Positions 40,216 through 54,238 of a DNA stretch of 64,000 nt are shown in pieces; the stretch's first letter is position 1; every line of letters starts with the position of its first letter. The position numbers and the translations under genes were made by a program. The notes beneath the pieces were generated by a model, which searched no databases, was not told the origin of the DNA, and saw nothing but the letters and a program-made list of their open reading frames with translations. Origin of the DNA: Misgurnus anguillicaudatus (lineage: Eukaryota; Chordata; Actinopteri; Cypriniformes; Cobitidae); assembly GCF_027580225.2 (NCBI RefSeq), contig NC_073340.2, positions 17,492,001 through 17,556,000 of the forward strand. Reading direction: 5' to 3'.

Positions 40216-42060
40216 TTAGAAGTTTGAATATATGAATGTAAATCCAAATATATAGATTAGTCAGAATAATATAAATCAGAATATAAAATGTAAATCTGAA
40301 ATATATTTCAATTACTTTATTATTACTAGTAAAACCAATTCTGACTCATCACATTCTTCCAACCATTTACCATTTTGATGTATGTAATACATTTACCTTG
40401 CTTACACTTCATCAGTATGTGTATTCCCTTGGAATCAACCCTATTGGTTTTTACATCACCAGCTCTCAGGATAATACAAATATCATAAAAAACAAAACAC
40501 ACACTAACATTGTTTTACGATGTTAAGCCTTTACGCCGGTACTTCCGTTTCCCTCAAATGACTTCTGGTAACATTTTTGTTTCTTGTCAGTGTGATGTGT
40601 TGTCAAACAACATGTATTTAATTATAAACAGTAGTGTACTTAACACACGGGTACACACACATTACGCTCTTCCTATATTTTCCTGCTTCAACTTCCACGT
40701 CTCTCTCGGTCGCTCGTTCTCGTCTCAGTCCCGCGGGTGAGCTATTATCCACATCGGTCCTCATGGGCCCAATTACAAACCTCTGAGTCGTCAAAGGTGT
40801 TCGCTTCAACCCTACTGTACTTTTCGACTGACTGTACATTTCAGTCTGTTTGTGGCAGTATGTATGTACATTTGTATGTGAATAGAGCAATGTGGATGCA
40901 TGCGTTACATTTATTTATGTAAAGCACATTAAACACATGCAATCTGAAAGATTAGTTTGCTTGTTCTCGGGGAAAGTGAAGATACCAAGAGCTAAATGCA
41001 TAGATTATATGCATTTTACAGTTAGATGCACAACAATAGCTTTAAAACATAGTTCAAGTTTTTATTTCTCATCTGCACGTGTGTCTTCTCAAAATTTAAT
41101 GTAGAAAATTCCTAGTAAATGGTTGAGGCTTACTGTAGCATGCTTGTATTTACAAATGTGAATTTACTGATGATATTTACATGTGAACTGTTTGGGCAAA
41201 CAGTGTACATGGAAGGGAGTATGGAGAATTACGCAAGTTAGTGTAAGGAATATCTAAGCACAGTCCGTCCTTCCAGAGTTTCCCACTGCTTCTGAGAATC
41301 CAGAACACTCATGTTCTCCCGATGTGTGTTTGCAGTGTATTAAACCAGATCCCTTGAAAGCTGAAGCCACCGAGTGTGTATGTGTGTGTGTGTGTGTGTG
41401 TGGATCTCAGCCTGCCTGGAACAGGTGTGGTCCCTGTGGGTCCAATCAGTTTTAATGAAACCCCGGTGGTAGTGTTTGCTCTACAGGAATAGGCTGATGT
41501 TTGCTTTACCCCTCTCTCAGGTATCAGCAAGTATATCTCCACTGTACCACCTCTCTTGATTCAGCTAGCAATTTCATAATCTAATTTACCCAGCATTTAG
41601 ACATCAGCTGTGTGCTGCTGTGCTCAGTTCAGCAGGTGAAGTGACATGAAGGTCAATAAATGAACGATGCTCAATGTTCTTTTTAATAATTCACACATAT
41701 GTTGTCGTTATCAACTCTCATTTGTAACTATACGTTTTTAATAGTGGGTGGTCTGCTCTTTACATTTTTTATAAATTTTACACCTTCATTTTAGCACAGA
41801 TCCTCATAGCATTTGTGCCAGGTGGGTATATTGTAGCACGTACATGCTAATGATGTATACCCAGAGTGCTTTTTTTGCTATGTGATCAAAGAAAAGAAAA
41901 TTTTTTTTTTTCTTCAAACAGTTGGTAGAACAATGCAATGATTAGTAATGCAATGAGAATTGGTTTTGGATACCAACACATATTTATAAAAATATGCATA
42001 CCTTGAATGCATTTTGGAGAGCATCAATGTAAATGTTAATTGAAAACGTATCAGTTTTAT
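40216..42060. other. Spacer, mostly unique
   Basis: Contains a short (GT)n run at 41376-41402 and no recognised gene. 41210-41600 is the GC-richer, non-repetitive part. Confidence 0.3.
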
Positions 42061-42092
42061 TTGCAATACACACTGTTAGATAAAATGGCAAA

Positions 42093-43254
42093 TACAACCA
42101 CCTAAAGGATTATTAGAAACACCTGTTCAATTTCTCATTAATGCAATTATCTAACCAACCAATCACATGGCAGTTGCTTCAATGCATTAAGGGGTGTGGT
42201 CCTGGTCAAGACAATCTCCTGAACTCCAAAATGAATGTCAGAATGGGAAAGAAAGGTTCTGAGTATTTCACAATCTGCTCAGTTACTGGAATTTTCACGC
42301 ACAACCATTTCTAGGGTTTACTAACAATGGTGTGAAAAGGGAAAAACATCCAGTATGCAGCAGTCCTGTGGGCGAAAATGCCTTGTTGATGCTAGAGGTC
42401 AGAGGAGAATGGGCCGATTGATTCAAGCTGATAGAAGAGCAACTTTGACAGAAATAACCACTCGTTACAACCGAGGTATGCAGCAAAGCATTTGTGAAGC
42501 CACAACACGCACAACCTTGAGGCGGATGGGCAACAACAGCAGAAAACACCACCGGGTACCCCACCTACTCATCTCCACTACAAATAGGAAAAAGAGGCTA
42601 CAATCTACACAAGTTCACCAAAATTGGACAATTGAAGACTGGAAAAATGTTGCCTGGTCTGATGAGTCTCGATTTCTGTTGAGACATTCAGATGGTAGAG
42701 TCAGAATTTGGTGTAAACAAAATGAGAACATGGATCAATCAAGCCTTGTTACCACTGTGCAGGCTGGTGTAATGGTGTGGGGGATGTTTTCTTGGCACAC
42801 TTTAGGCCAATTGGGCATCGTTTAAATGCAACGGCCTACCTGAGCATTGTTTCTGACCATTTCCATCCCTTTATGACCACCATGTACCCATCTTCAGATG
42901 GTTACTTCCAGCAGGATAATGCACCATGTCACAAAGCTTGAATTATTTCAAATTCATTTCTTGAACATGACAATGAGTTCACTGTACTAAAATGGCCCCC
43001 ACAGTCACCAGATCTCAACCCAATAGAGCATCTTTGGGATGTGGTGGAACGGGAGCTTCGTGCTCTGAATGTGCATCCCACAAATCTCCATCAACTGCAA
43101 GATGCTATACTATCAATATGGACCAACTTTTTTAAAGAATGCTTTTAGCACCTTGTTGAATCAATGCCACCTAGAATTAAGGCAGTTCTGAAGGCGAAAA
43201 CGGGTCAAACACAGTATTAGTATGTTGTTCCTAATAATCCTTTAGGTGAGTGTA
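42093..43254 (+). mobile_element. Tc1-like transposon, family A copy 3
   Basis: Both inverted ends are present (5' CCACCTAAAGGATTATTAG, 3' CTAATAATCCTTTAGGTGAG). The helix-turn-helix segment carries a deletion near 42257 and the transposase is broken. The longest intact piece is 42355-42825, and the DDE C-terminal part (DLNPIEHLWDVVERELR) reads at about 43010-43070. It is inserted inside another MITE. Confidence 0.9.
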
Positions 43255-43439
43255 CGTACCCCAGCTGTCACTTTAGCAGTACCCTTTAAAAAGGTCCTAA
43301 TATGTACCATTGTATAAATTAGTACATTTCAGATACTAATGTGAGCGCTTTAGATGCAAAGTTGTACTTTTTGAAAGAGTACTGTCCCAGCTGGGGTACA
43401 TATTTTGACTATTTTTTGCTGACAGTGTATTAAACCATC

Positions 43440-44955
43440 CCCTGTAGAGGTGCATTGTGGGCCACACAGTGAAGTGTCAAGTTCAGACTCATTTAAGCCT
43501 CCGGACACCTCATCTCGGCACAGTGCCCGTACATGCAACACGCAGGTCGGTCATCAATTATTAAGAAGAAGAGCGACACGTTGGATGGAGGTGTCAAGGC
43601 TCACATTTCCCCATGTAGAGTCATGCTTATGTAATCAAGCGCTATTTCTCTCACTGATTTAGTGCGAGTGCTAAAGCAAATGAGATTTGCTTCCGACCCA
43701 CACACCCAGACAGTGTAGGAGGAGAGAGTTTGAACAGGGCCAACAGGCAGGTGATAGGAGATGAGCTCATTGCTGTGCGTGATTAAGGAGAGGCAATGAC
43801 ATGCAGCTGGCTTTAATGAGAACGGGTAAAAAGACCTATACTTGAGAGTGCACAGGGACATAACCAATCCTATACGATACGGATAAAAGACAGCCACTGG
43901 AGTGGAAACAATAGAACTGAGAGATATACTGGAACATTTTGAAATCACGTGAATAACATTCAGATATCATTAATGACCCAAAATATCAGTAGCACGTAGC
44001 ATAAAAAGTCTGTGGATGGCATTGCATTTGTTTGTCTCTACTATCTGGCATGGGACAGGGTGTGTGGCCCGGCTCCAGGACGCTGCTTCTGGTTCTGGCC
44101 GTCTCGACACTCTGCCCTCTGGCTGCTCTTTCTTGCTCAGCCACAGAGATCTAAGAAACCCCTGAGGAATGCTTTTCACCAGCCACCCTGCCAACCCATC
44201 CTGGGCCTGCACCATGCTTTATAGCAACCCACAAAAGATATGGAGAAGAAATGAAAGGAGCAGGCAGGAGTGACATTTAGGAAAACTCTGTTGACTAATT
44301 CTGCATTCCAGTCACAGCCGTGTCTCGTACAAAGTGAGCCAAATTTCGGTGCGCTGCATTCGTAAAATGCTATTTTTCATTTTAAGCACAGTGACGGTAA
44401 ATCAATGCAATATGACCTACCCGATAACCTGACATATCATATTATAAAGAAATATGTCATTATGTCTTTATAAACGAATTACATCAACAATGCGATGCGA
44501 TTGAGGAAGGTAAATCTACATTTGACACATTTAGGGGAGAGGAGACGACAAAACAGGCCATTCAATGTCTGCATGTACGGCGGCCTCTGAATGGGCTCTT
44601 ATCTCCTCTGAAGATTTCCCTAATAGCATCTCCATTCGTTCAGACACGGGTAAAAAGATCTCATCCCGAAGAGACATAAACAGCGCAGGGTAGCCCATAT
44701 TGCGTGTGTATCTATTTGTGGGTTGGACACAATGAAATTAGCACATCAAGGAGGACAGAATAAAGCTGGCAGTTGTAACAGCGATGATGGTAACAAAACT
44801 GTCCCAAATTATAAGTGGAAATACATTAAAATGCTTTGAAGTGAGATTGTAACGTATATGGTTTTCATTTATGCGTTTGGCTTTTATGCAAATTTGTATT
44901 TGTTCATGTTTTTTTACATTGTTAGCAGCATGTACTAGCAGCTGACCCAGCAAGC
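43440..44955. other. Largest unique island of the gene desert
   Basis: About 1.5 kb without recognisable transposable elements, GC-richer at 43440-43760 and 44020-44230. Short open frames exist but lack family resemblance and coding signs. Confidence 0.35.
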
Positions 44956-44958
44956 ATA

Positions 44959-45768
44959 GCGTGAATCTTACGAAATCCAGATTTAGAAGGTGTCCAGCAT
45001 CAGAATTTTTAAAAAGCCCTTAAGCCAATGTTTTTTTTTTTTGCAAATAAAAGATTAAGGTCTGAACTTACAATAACCATTGTTTTTAGAGGATTTAAAA
45101 AATATTTCCTATATAAATATTAAAATTTTTAATTATCATTACCACAACATGATATTACATTAAATATATGCATTTACAAACTCATGTTTCGGTAATGAGA
45201 ACTAAAAAGTTGTATAGGTACTATGACAAACAAAATTTCAACTTTTATCTGGAGAGAAAAAATAAGAACTGCTTACCTGGTAGCCATCCTGAGTGTCACA
45301 GTCAATTATGTCCCTTACAACATTTCTTTTAAATGTTAGTTTCTTGAGGGCTTAAACAATGATTGAAAATTGTTGCGGAGGATGAGAAGCTTTTTCTTGG
45401 ACATATTTATATTCCTTATTATTGTCTCTACATTTACCAATGATCACCAAATACCACGTTTCTTTACTGTAAATGTTTATAGTATAACAGGCACGGATGC
45501 TTTTTTTTTTAGATTTTTTAATTATAAATATTTCCATGTCAAAGAACCCAGATCCAGTCGTGGACACATTGCGGTAATGACAATTTTCCCCTTAAATGTG
45601 AAAAAAACAACAAAATTGGTTTGTATGATTTAATTTGAAATTATGTGCAAAATAGTACATGAAGAGATGTTTGTATATGCTTCATAGTTTAATACTTTTT
45701 CTTTGCATTTACCTTTTTTATCAAAATGTTTCATGACCTCATAAGTCTAACATCCCGAGAATCACCAA
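44959..45768 (+). mobile_element. Non-autonomous DNA element, 'GGTGATTCTC' family copy 2
   Basis: Same family and orientation as the copy at 8292 (shared TGTCCAGCATCAG near the left end, and CCGAGAATCACC at the right). The ends are more decayed. Confidence 0.82.
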
Positions 45769-45884
45769 ATAGTGTCATTTCACTGTTTGTGTCAACTTTA
45801 GACCAGCTATATATAAACCACTTCTAACCAAAATAAACTTAAATTGGTTCCATGTAATTTTTGCCAAAATAGAAACGTGATCTC

Positions 45885-46280
45885 ACAAAGTTCCGTGGAA
45901 TAGTAACGGAATTTTTTGTTAATTTTTCCGTGGCATTCTCACGGATCTCCGCATTTTTCCGTGGTCCTGCTATGGACTGTCTTTTTCCGTGGCATTCTCA
46001 CGGATTGGTTACACAACTCCTTTTTCCTATTTTCAAACCATTTTCGCTTCGGTTTAGGGTTAGATTTGGTGTTTGCGTTAGTATGTCACTTTAACTATTG
46101 GTTTATACAATTAAACCGAAGCAACAATGGTAAGAAAACAGTTGAGTTACCAATCCGTGAGAATGCCACGGAAAAAGACAGTCCATGGCAGGGCCACGGA
46201 AAAATGCGGAGATCCGTGAGAATGCCACGGAAAATGAGCAAAAAATTCTGTGACTATCCCACGAAAATTTGTGCGATCAC
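45885..46280. mobile_element. Foldback element with repeated CCGTGGCATTCTCACGGAT
   Basis: CCGTGGCATTCTCACGGAT, itself nearly palindromic, occurs twice in each arm: 45928-45948 and 45988-46008 forward, 46152-46172 and 46208-46228 inverted. The arms are otherwise inverse over about 150 bp. Confidence 0.85.
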
Positions 46281-47155
46281 TTGCAAGATGTATGACATTT
46301 CGTCATGTAAGCAAAGTCAACAGTGATTACAAAGTGTTTAGTTTTATTTATTTATTTATATTTTCATTTATTTTGGGATTATTGTTAGATGCTACTTATG
46401 CTCTGCAGTATAATTAGATGTTTTGCATCTTTTAATTTTTTATTTGATGATGCGGTTTTGGACCCGCTGGCGTTTTCACAGAGTTTACATTTTCACTGAC
46501 AATTTTGCCTTGATTTAGCCTAGACGTTTAGGCTGTGTTTGGACGGTTATTAGATGTCTTTTAAATGCAAGATTGCTTGCTGTGGAGCTAAAAAAAAAAA
46601 CAGGGCTTTTAAAAATCATATTTCTTAATAGTCTTCTAAGTGTGAACAGTGTGAAAAAAATTTTTGCCTCTCATGCAATGTTATTTGTTTTTATGATGTG
46701 TCAGGCTTCGATAGACTGAAACAGAATTTAACTGGTGTACATGTCATAAAGGTTTAAACATGAGCACATTATCACTGACTTATCAGAAAACATCATCTAA
46801 ACACTGCTCTATAGTTCTGTAAGATAAGAGGGATTTTATTACCTTTGCCCTTTAACCTTGTTCGGTTGGTGACTGGCAGCCAATCCAGCGTGGAGAGAAA
46901 AGGGTTTGTTTGTTTGATTTAGTAAAGCTTTAAATAAGATTAGGAGAAATGATTCTGTGGCTCCATGTTTTCTGACAGTCACAGTTCGTTGTCTCTATCT
47001 TTGTCTGTGAAAAGACAAAATTGACAGAAAAGTCCTTGCGAGATAATAAAAAGTACGAAAGGAATTCCTGTCACCTTGAATTCCAAAGTAAGGCAAGTGA
47101 GTATTAGATCAAGTCTGCATTATAGACAAATATTTGCAGTTAACTATTTAGTGTT
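46281..47155. other. AT-rich spacer
   Basis: No gene or clear repeat recognised. Confidence 0.3.
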
Positions 47156-47159
47156 CCTG

Positions 47160-47792
47160 TACACTAAAAAATACTAGGTTATTGGGGTCAAAAAGGGACA
47201 AACCCAACCGTTGGGTTAAATTCAGACTGATCTCAATAGAATTTGTACATAATTTATGAGTTGGTTAATTTGCATGAAATTGTATGAAGTTAATCGTGCA
47301 AAATATGCACGATTATTATAAAAACAATTATGAAACCCCACCCCTAACCCTAACGTCACAGGGGTCAAGGCAAACCGTACAAAAATGTGGTCTTACGAAT
47401 TGATACGAATTAGTCACCCCGTTTTTCTCTTTCTGGCCCAACCATGGGTTAAAAACAACCAAGCATTTTTTAAAGTGTAGCTCAGTTGGATAAACATTGC
47501 ATTAGAAATACAAAGGTCATGGATTTGATTTCAAGGGCTCGCTCATACACTCTCAGAAATAAAGGTACAAACGTTGTCACTTGGACTGTACCTTCTAATA
47601 TGTACCATTTTGTTACAGATATGTACCACTATGTAGCTCTTAAGGTATCAATGTGTGCCTTTGAGGTACCAATATGCACCTTTTAGGTACAAAAATGTAC
47701 TTTTTGAAAAGGTACTAAACTTTTGTACCTTCTTGTACCTTTCTTAGATAAAATGTGAGTCACTTTGGATAAAAGAGTCTAATTATATCAAA
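47160..47792. mobile_element. Adjacent and nested MITEs with a split tRNA-SINE
   Basis: A GGGTT/AACCC-ended MITE (47160-47478) contains a second insert (about 47222-47420). Directly after it a tRNA-SINE starts (GTAGCTCAGTTGGATAAAC, 47478). The SINE is interrupted at 47549-47752 by a GGTACA-type MITE (CTCAGAAATAAAGGTACAAA ... TTGTACCTTTCTTAGA) and resumes with GTGAGTCACTTTGGATAAAAG. Confidence 0.78.
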
Positions 47793-49460
47793 CCACGTAG
47801 TATTATTATCTTTATTAAAACAAATTTCAACTCATATTCCTTTATTATATTACATAAATGCATGATTTAAATGCAACTAAAGGTGTTTGGTTCAGGAAGA
47901 AAACTGTACACACTAAAAACTGATGGCAAATGTTTTGCTGACTTTTTCAGCAGAATAGCTGACCCATCTCTCTGTGTGATCTGGCTGACATGCCCACATA
48001 ACACCTGTAATCAGGGTCTGCCAGCAGTGCCCGGGGGGACATAAAGCAGCGTGGCAATGCCCTGCCGTGACAGCTACCCTTGTTCCCGCTGACAGGTCCG
48101 TATGTGGGACCGGAGCTGCGACGGTACCCATGTAAATACAGGCAGGAGTCTCTGCCTCTGGGGAGATAATGTTATCTCCAGCGTCAAGAAGCTCTCCCAT
48201 CCCTCCTCCACAAAAACACGTCCCCTGAGAAGCATACATCAACCCCACTCCACCCCTTTCACCCTGCCTACATCGCAATCACAGCGTAAGTCACCTCTGT
48301 CACTTCCACAGGGACCCGACAAATGGGGGGATTGTGTTTTTGTGGTGAAAACGGAACATGTATGCTGTAGGCCACTGGATGTATGCATGAATGAATAGCT
48401 TTGCCATGACCATGGCATTGTTTGCCACAGCTTATTGCCAGCTATCATGCCCGCTTCTCGCTGATGTTTAAGGAATGTGAATTATTTCACAGATTCAGAA
48501 GGGTTCTCCACACATGACCTCCAACAGAAGGAGGCAGAGCCGATGAAATCGACTAATCCTCTCTTTCCTTCTTTCTTTTTCATTAAAAAGAGATTTCAAG
48601 TGTGAACGTATTATTATTTTTCTGCCAAACGCATTGGATTTTCACAGATATTTAAGTCAGCTTTTAGGTGGGAGGCAAAACAAGAAAATTAACTTTCAAG
48701 CACAGCACAAGTAAATAAAATGCTTCACTTCTAAAAATTAAGGAGGATTTCACAGTGATGCCATGGATGATTTTTGGTTCCCTAAAGAACCTTTCAGTGC
48801 AAGTTTACTAAAAGGCACCTGTTTATAGTTTAAAGAACTTGCAATGGTAAGCTTTCATGAATGTTACATGTTTTTACCAGCCAAAACAATAAACTATCAT
48901 TAAGACCCATACTGTAAGCATGCTTGATGTTCCTTATGGCAACTCATATTGACATTAACAGTAAAGGTCAGTCTAAGCAAACATCTGTTATAAGCCTAAA
49001 CAGTAATGTGGCTATTAAAGTGAAACTGAAGGTAATTTGAGAAATGCGGGCCAGTTTGGACTTGTCTTTATTGTATTTTCGGTGTCAATAATCAAACCGT
49101 TCTGACAATAAATCACAAACAACTATGCTGAATAGGGTCATAGACGTGACAGAGTCCTGTTTATGAGGTGGGGCGTAAAGATTATGTTGAGATATGTCAG
49201 AGAGGAATGGAAATAAAGGGCAAAACAAACAAAATATAGTTTTACTAAAGCAGCAAATGGAGATGATGGATAATTTATGTAGGCCCTGAAGTTTTGTGTT
49301 ATCTATATCTATATTGTGAGGTACAACCAGGGACTTTTACTAAAACACAGGCAGTAATATAAAAATTCATGAATATCATAAATAGTTTATAAAAAAAGAG
49401 AATTCAGATTTTATTCTATAATCAGCTATATAATATAGTATATAGCTATATACAAAATAT
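47793..49460. other. Unique island downstream of foxj1
   Basis: 47930-48560 is GC-rich and repeat-free. It contains a palindromic GATA pair (GGAGATAATGTTATCTCC, 48158-48183) close to CACC-rich DNA (48240-48275). No frame looks coding. It is a candidate regulatory element. Confidence 0.4.
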
Positions 49461-50270
49461 AGGTGATTCTTGCAAAATTAGACTTATGGGGTGTCATGAA
49501 ACATTTTGATAAAAAAGTAAATGCAAAGTAAGAGTATCAAAATAAGAAGCCTACAGTTACAAACATCTCTTCACGTATTATTTTGTACATGATTTCACAT
49601 GACATAATACAAACCAATTTTGTTTTTTTCCACATTTAAGGGGAAAATTTTAATTACCCCAATGTGTCCATGACTGGATTTGGGTTCTTTGACATGGAAA
49701 ATTTATAATTACTATAAATACTATAAACATTTACAGTAAAGAAACATGTGGTATTTGGTGATCATTGGTAAATATAGAGACAATAATGAATAGCTATAAA
49801 TGTATCCAAGAAAAATTTTCTCATCCTCCGCAACAATTTTCAATCATTGTTTAAGCCCTCAAGGAACTAACATTTTCAAAAAAAAAATTGTTGGAAGGGA
49901 CATAATTGACTGTGACACACAAGATGGCTACCAGGTAAGCAGTTCATATTTTTTTCTCTCCAAATAAAAGTAAACATTTTGTTTGCCATAGTACCTAGAC
50001 AACTTTTAAGTTCTCATTACATAAACACGAGTTTGTAAATGCATATATTTAATGTAATATCATGTTGCGGTAATGATAATTTTTTATAATGATAATCTAA
50101 AAAAATTAAATAATTCTATAGGAAATATTTTTAAATCCTTTAAAAATAATAGTTATAGTAAGTTCAGACCTTAATCTTATATGTGCACAAAATAATAATT
50201 GGCTTCAATAGCTTTTTAAAAAAATCTGATGCTGGACACCTTTTAAGTTTGGATTTCGTGAGAATCACCC
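49461..50270 (-). mobile_element. Non-autonomous DNA element, 'GGTGATTCTC' family copy 3
   Basis: Reverse orientation, with ends AGGTGATTCTTGC and GATTTCGTGAGAATCACCC. It lies about 125 bp beyond the putative foxj1 poly(A) signal. Confidence 0.85.
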
Positions 50271-50394
50271 ATATTTTGTAACTTGTTTGTACATATAATC
50301 TACATTTTTTTATAGTTATAGTTTTTATATTAAAGGATGCTTTACATGTGAAATGTATAAAGCAACAAGCTGAAAACCAGTTGTAGTTTGATCT

Positions 50395-51074
50395 TTTTAT
50401 TCAAGAACAGAATATATTTTAAGTTGCATGTTCATTTTTTTAAAGAATCAAGAATACAAGTACACTTCCAGAACAGTCATCGCCATGTGAAATTGCCTCC
50501 CACAAGTGTTGCATTTTGAACCGTATGAGACATCTTAAGGGACACTTTTCACTCTCATTAAAGATCATCGTAAAAGAGAGAAAATAAATTATAAGGCCTA
50601 AATCACTGGGCAACAAACTGAGCTAATGTTTCAAAGTGCTTGTGCTGATTTTTTTTGTATCTGAAAATGATATTGTGAAGCACTTTGGCCTGTTGCATCC
50701 CTTTTCCCCTCGAATATCTAATTTGTATTTATTTTCTGTTAGACTTACAAAGCATGACATAAAATATCAGGTCAGCTAAAATGAATATATTAGATCAATT
50801 AATCAATACAGGACCAAAATGTCACTACCCTAAATAACTATAGATTTGCCCCACAACAATATTTATCTGCATCTTAAGAAATTTCCAACAAAGAATCAAG
50901 GTTGATTATAAATGAATTGGTATATAAGTTCTTTAAAAATGCAAAAAAGAAGTACAAAGAATAATTACATATAACTTTTCATATCTTCAATAATTCATTA
51001 TGCTAATGTAGCAAAACAAAAGTCAATAGGTCTTCAGACCAGCAAAGACAGTGCATATTTATCCAATAGTGAAT
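50395..51074 (-). other. foxj1: foxj1 3'UTR (approximate)
   Basis: AT-rich, non-repetitive sequence follows the TGA stop on the minus strand. Candidate AATAAA signals (TTTATT on the plus strand) are at about 50728-50733 and 50396-50401. The second lies about 125 bp from the end of a transposon copy that finishes at 50270, so the 3'UTR most likely ends at one of these. Confidence 0.5.
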
Positions 51075-52969
<1,895 letters not shown>

Positions 52970-53014
52970 CTTGGATGAAACTTGGATGTGCCCTTTAATT
53001 TCGTGTTTTGAGGA

Positions 53015-53430
53015 TCTGTAAAATGTAGACACGTTACGTGCGCGTTCGAAAATAAACGGACAGTTAAAGAAATGTTTAACCGTTAAAAGTGTCTAGATTT
53101 TTTTTCCTAAATAAGCAAATTAGATTTTCCAACGTAAATGCATACCTGGTCAATTAAAATGTACCGATGATCTTTTAACGGTGCCGGTGCGCCGATCTTT
53201 AAATATCAGTCCGTTAGATTCTGATGTTCGCCTCAGCGCAACAAGTGCAGTCGAAACACGAGCGCATCCACAAAAATGGTCATGATCTGCAAATAAACTG
53301 AGTAAAGTATCATTCCACTCCCGTTTCAGAGAAAGAAAGTCATTTAGAAACACGCTTAAGTATCCAGGGTGGTTTCGTACAGCAAGCGAGTGAATTGAAG
53401 AAATGAGATGTAGGTTTTGCGCTCCTGCGT
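53015..53430 (-). other. foxj1: foxj1 5'UTR exon and first intron
   Basis: On the minus strand a donor (ACCAG|GTATG) sits at 53145-53144 and the matching acceptor (TTTACAG|AT) at 53017-53016, 46 nt before the start codon. This implies a noncoding first exon of roughly 53146 to about 53425 and a short intron of about 129 bp. The 5' end is estimated from the TTTAAA box at 53453-53458. A single 5' noncoding exon agrees with the foxj1 gene model known from other vertebrates. Confidence 0.65.
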
Positions 53431-53439
53431 TTTGGCTGT

Positions 53440-53490
53440 TTCTTAATAGCCCTTTAAATGTTGACGCTCTGTGATTGGCTGAAGGCTTCA
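53440..53490 (-). promoter_or_regulatory. foxj1: foxj1 core promoter: CCAAT and TTTAAA boxes
   Basis: Reading the minus strand, a CCAAT box (GCCAATCACAG, 53479-53469) is followed about 20 bp later by a TATA-like TTTAAA (53458-53453). The predicted transcription start is near 53425, and the 5'UTR exon follows. No clear RFX X-box was seen by eye in the immediate upstream few hundred bases. Confidence 0.5.
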
Positions 53491-53496
53491 GAGTTT

Positions 53497-53630
53497 GACT
53501 TCAAGCAGCGCTGCGCAGACAGATTGACCTATGACATCAAAGTACCGCGAGAGCACTATGCTTTCGAGTTGCACTCGCGGTACTTTGAAGTCATAATCAG
53601 TCTGTGCTGTGCAGTGCTGCATAAAGTCTA
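53497..53630. repeat. Long imperfect hairpin directly upstream of the foxj1 promoter
   Basis: Two arms of about 54 nt pair across a loop of about 20 nt. The left arm runs 53497-53550, the right arm 53574-53630. Near the loop the arms share CTCGCGGTACTTTGA and its complement. Toward the base, GCAGCGCTGCGCAGACAGATTGA pairs with the matching segment near 53600-53625 with scattered mismatches. It could be a short MITE, a cruciform-forming promoter element or a transcribed hairpin. No second copy was noticed in the window. Confidence 0.75.
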
Positions 53631-53649
53631 AGATGCCTTTCTGTACAAA

Positions 53650-54238
53650 CACACATCCACGCGAAATGTGACAGGTTGTCATTCTTCAGCAAATATACCT
53701 GGATGTGTGTTTATTTTCAGTAAGCATTTATAACGTCCCATGAATAAAACAGTTTTAATACAACCAATACACTTAACTGCACGCACATTATTTTTTATTA
53801 TAAATATCTATGTTTTTAATTATTTGATGTTTTTCCTGATGAAATCGGCTTCTTTTTTATGTCTGCTATCTGAAATAAGTCGTTAAAAAGCTGGTAGTAA
53901 TATAGTATGCGCGCGCCAACAACAGAGGAAAGGCGCACAAATGAAAACAGTGACGAGCTATGTGAGAAGCGCGCCACTCATCCCGCCTGCAGACACCTGT
54001 TCCCTCTCAATTCATATAGTGAAAACGTATATCTTGTGTGTATAAACGCACACTGGCGAACATATAGAATTTTCCCCAGCAGGCCAAAACAACGTTTTGA
54101 GCTAAATTCAAGTAGGAAAACTTACAGAAAAGGACAAATGATGCAGTTTGAAGTTGACCAAATGTGAATGACCGTATTTCGAAAACAGCGGATATACCGC
54201 CATCATTTGGCAATACATGGTCTCTACATCCGTGGACA
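53650..54238. other. foxj1 upstream region, unique sequence
   Basis: About 600 bp of non-repetitive DNA between the promoter hairpin and a MITE, including a GC-richer patch at 53905-54000 (GCGCGCCAACAACAG). It is the natural place to look for foxj1 enhancers. No open frame of interest was found. Confidence 0.35.

Noticed and set aside
42355..42825. Open frame of 156 residues as a host gene
   Set aside because: Transposase fragment between recognisable Tc1 inverted repeats, with an upstream deletion and downstream breaks.
17942..50394. A hidden aanat or other neighbour gene between rhbdf1 and foxj1
   Set aside because: No exon-like segment with acetyltransferase or other family resemblance was found among the frames; only transposase pieces.
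52970..53032. Upstream ATG start for foxj1 adding 21 residues
   Set aside because: The extension crosses a good splice acceptor at 53016-53017, and the family N-terminus begins MPVLMSPE.
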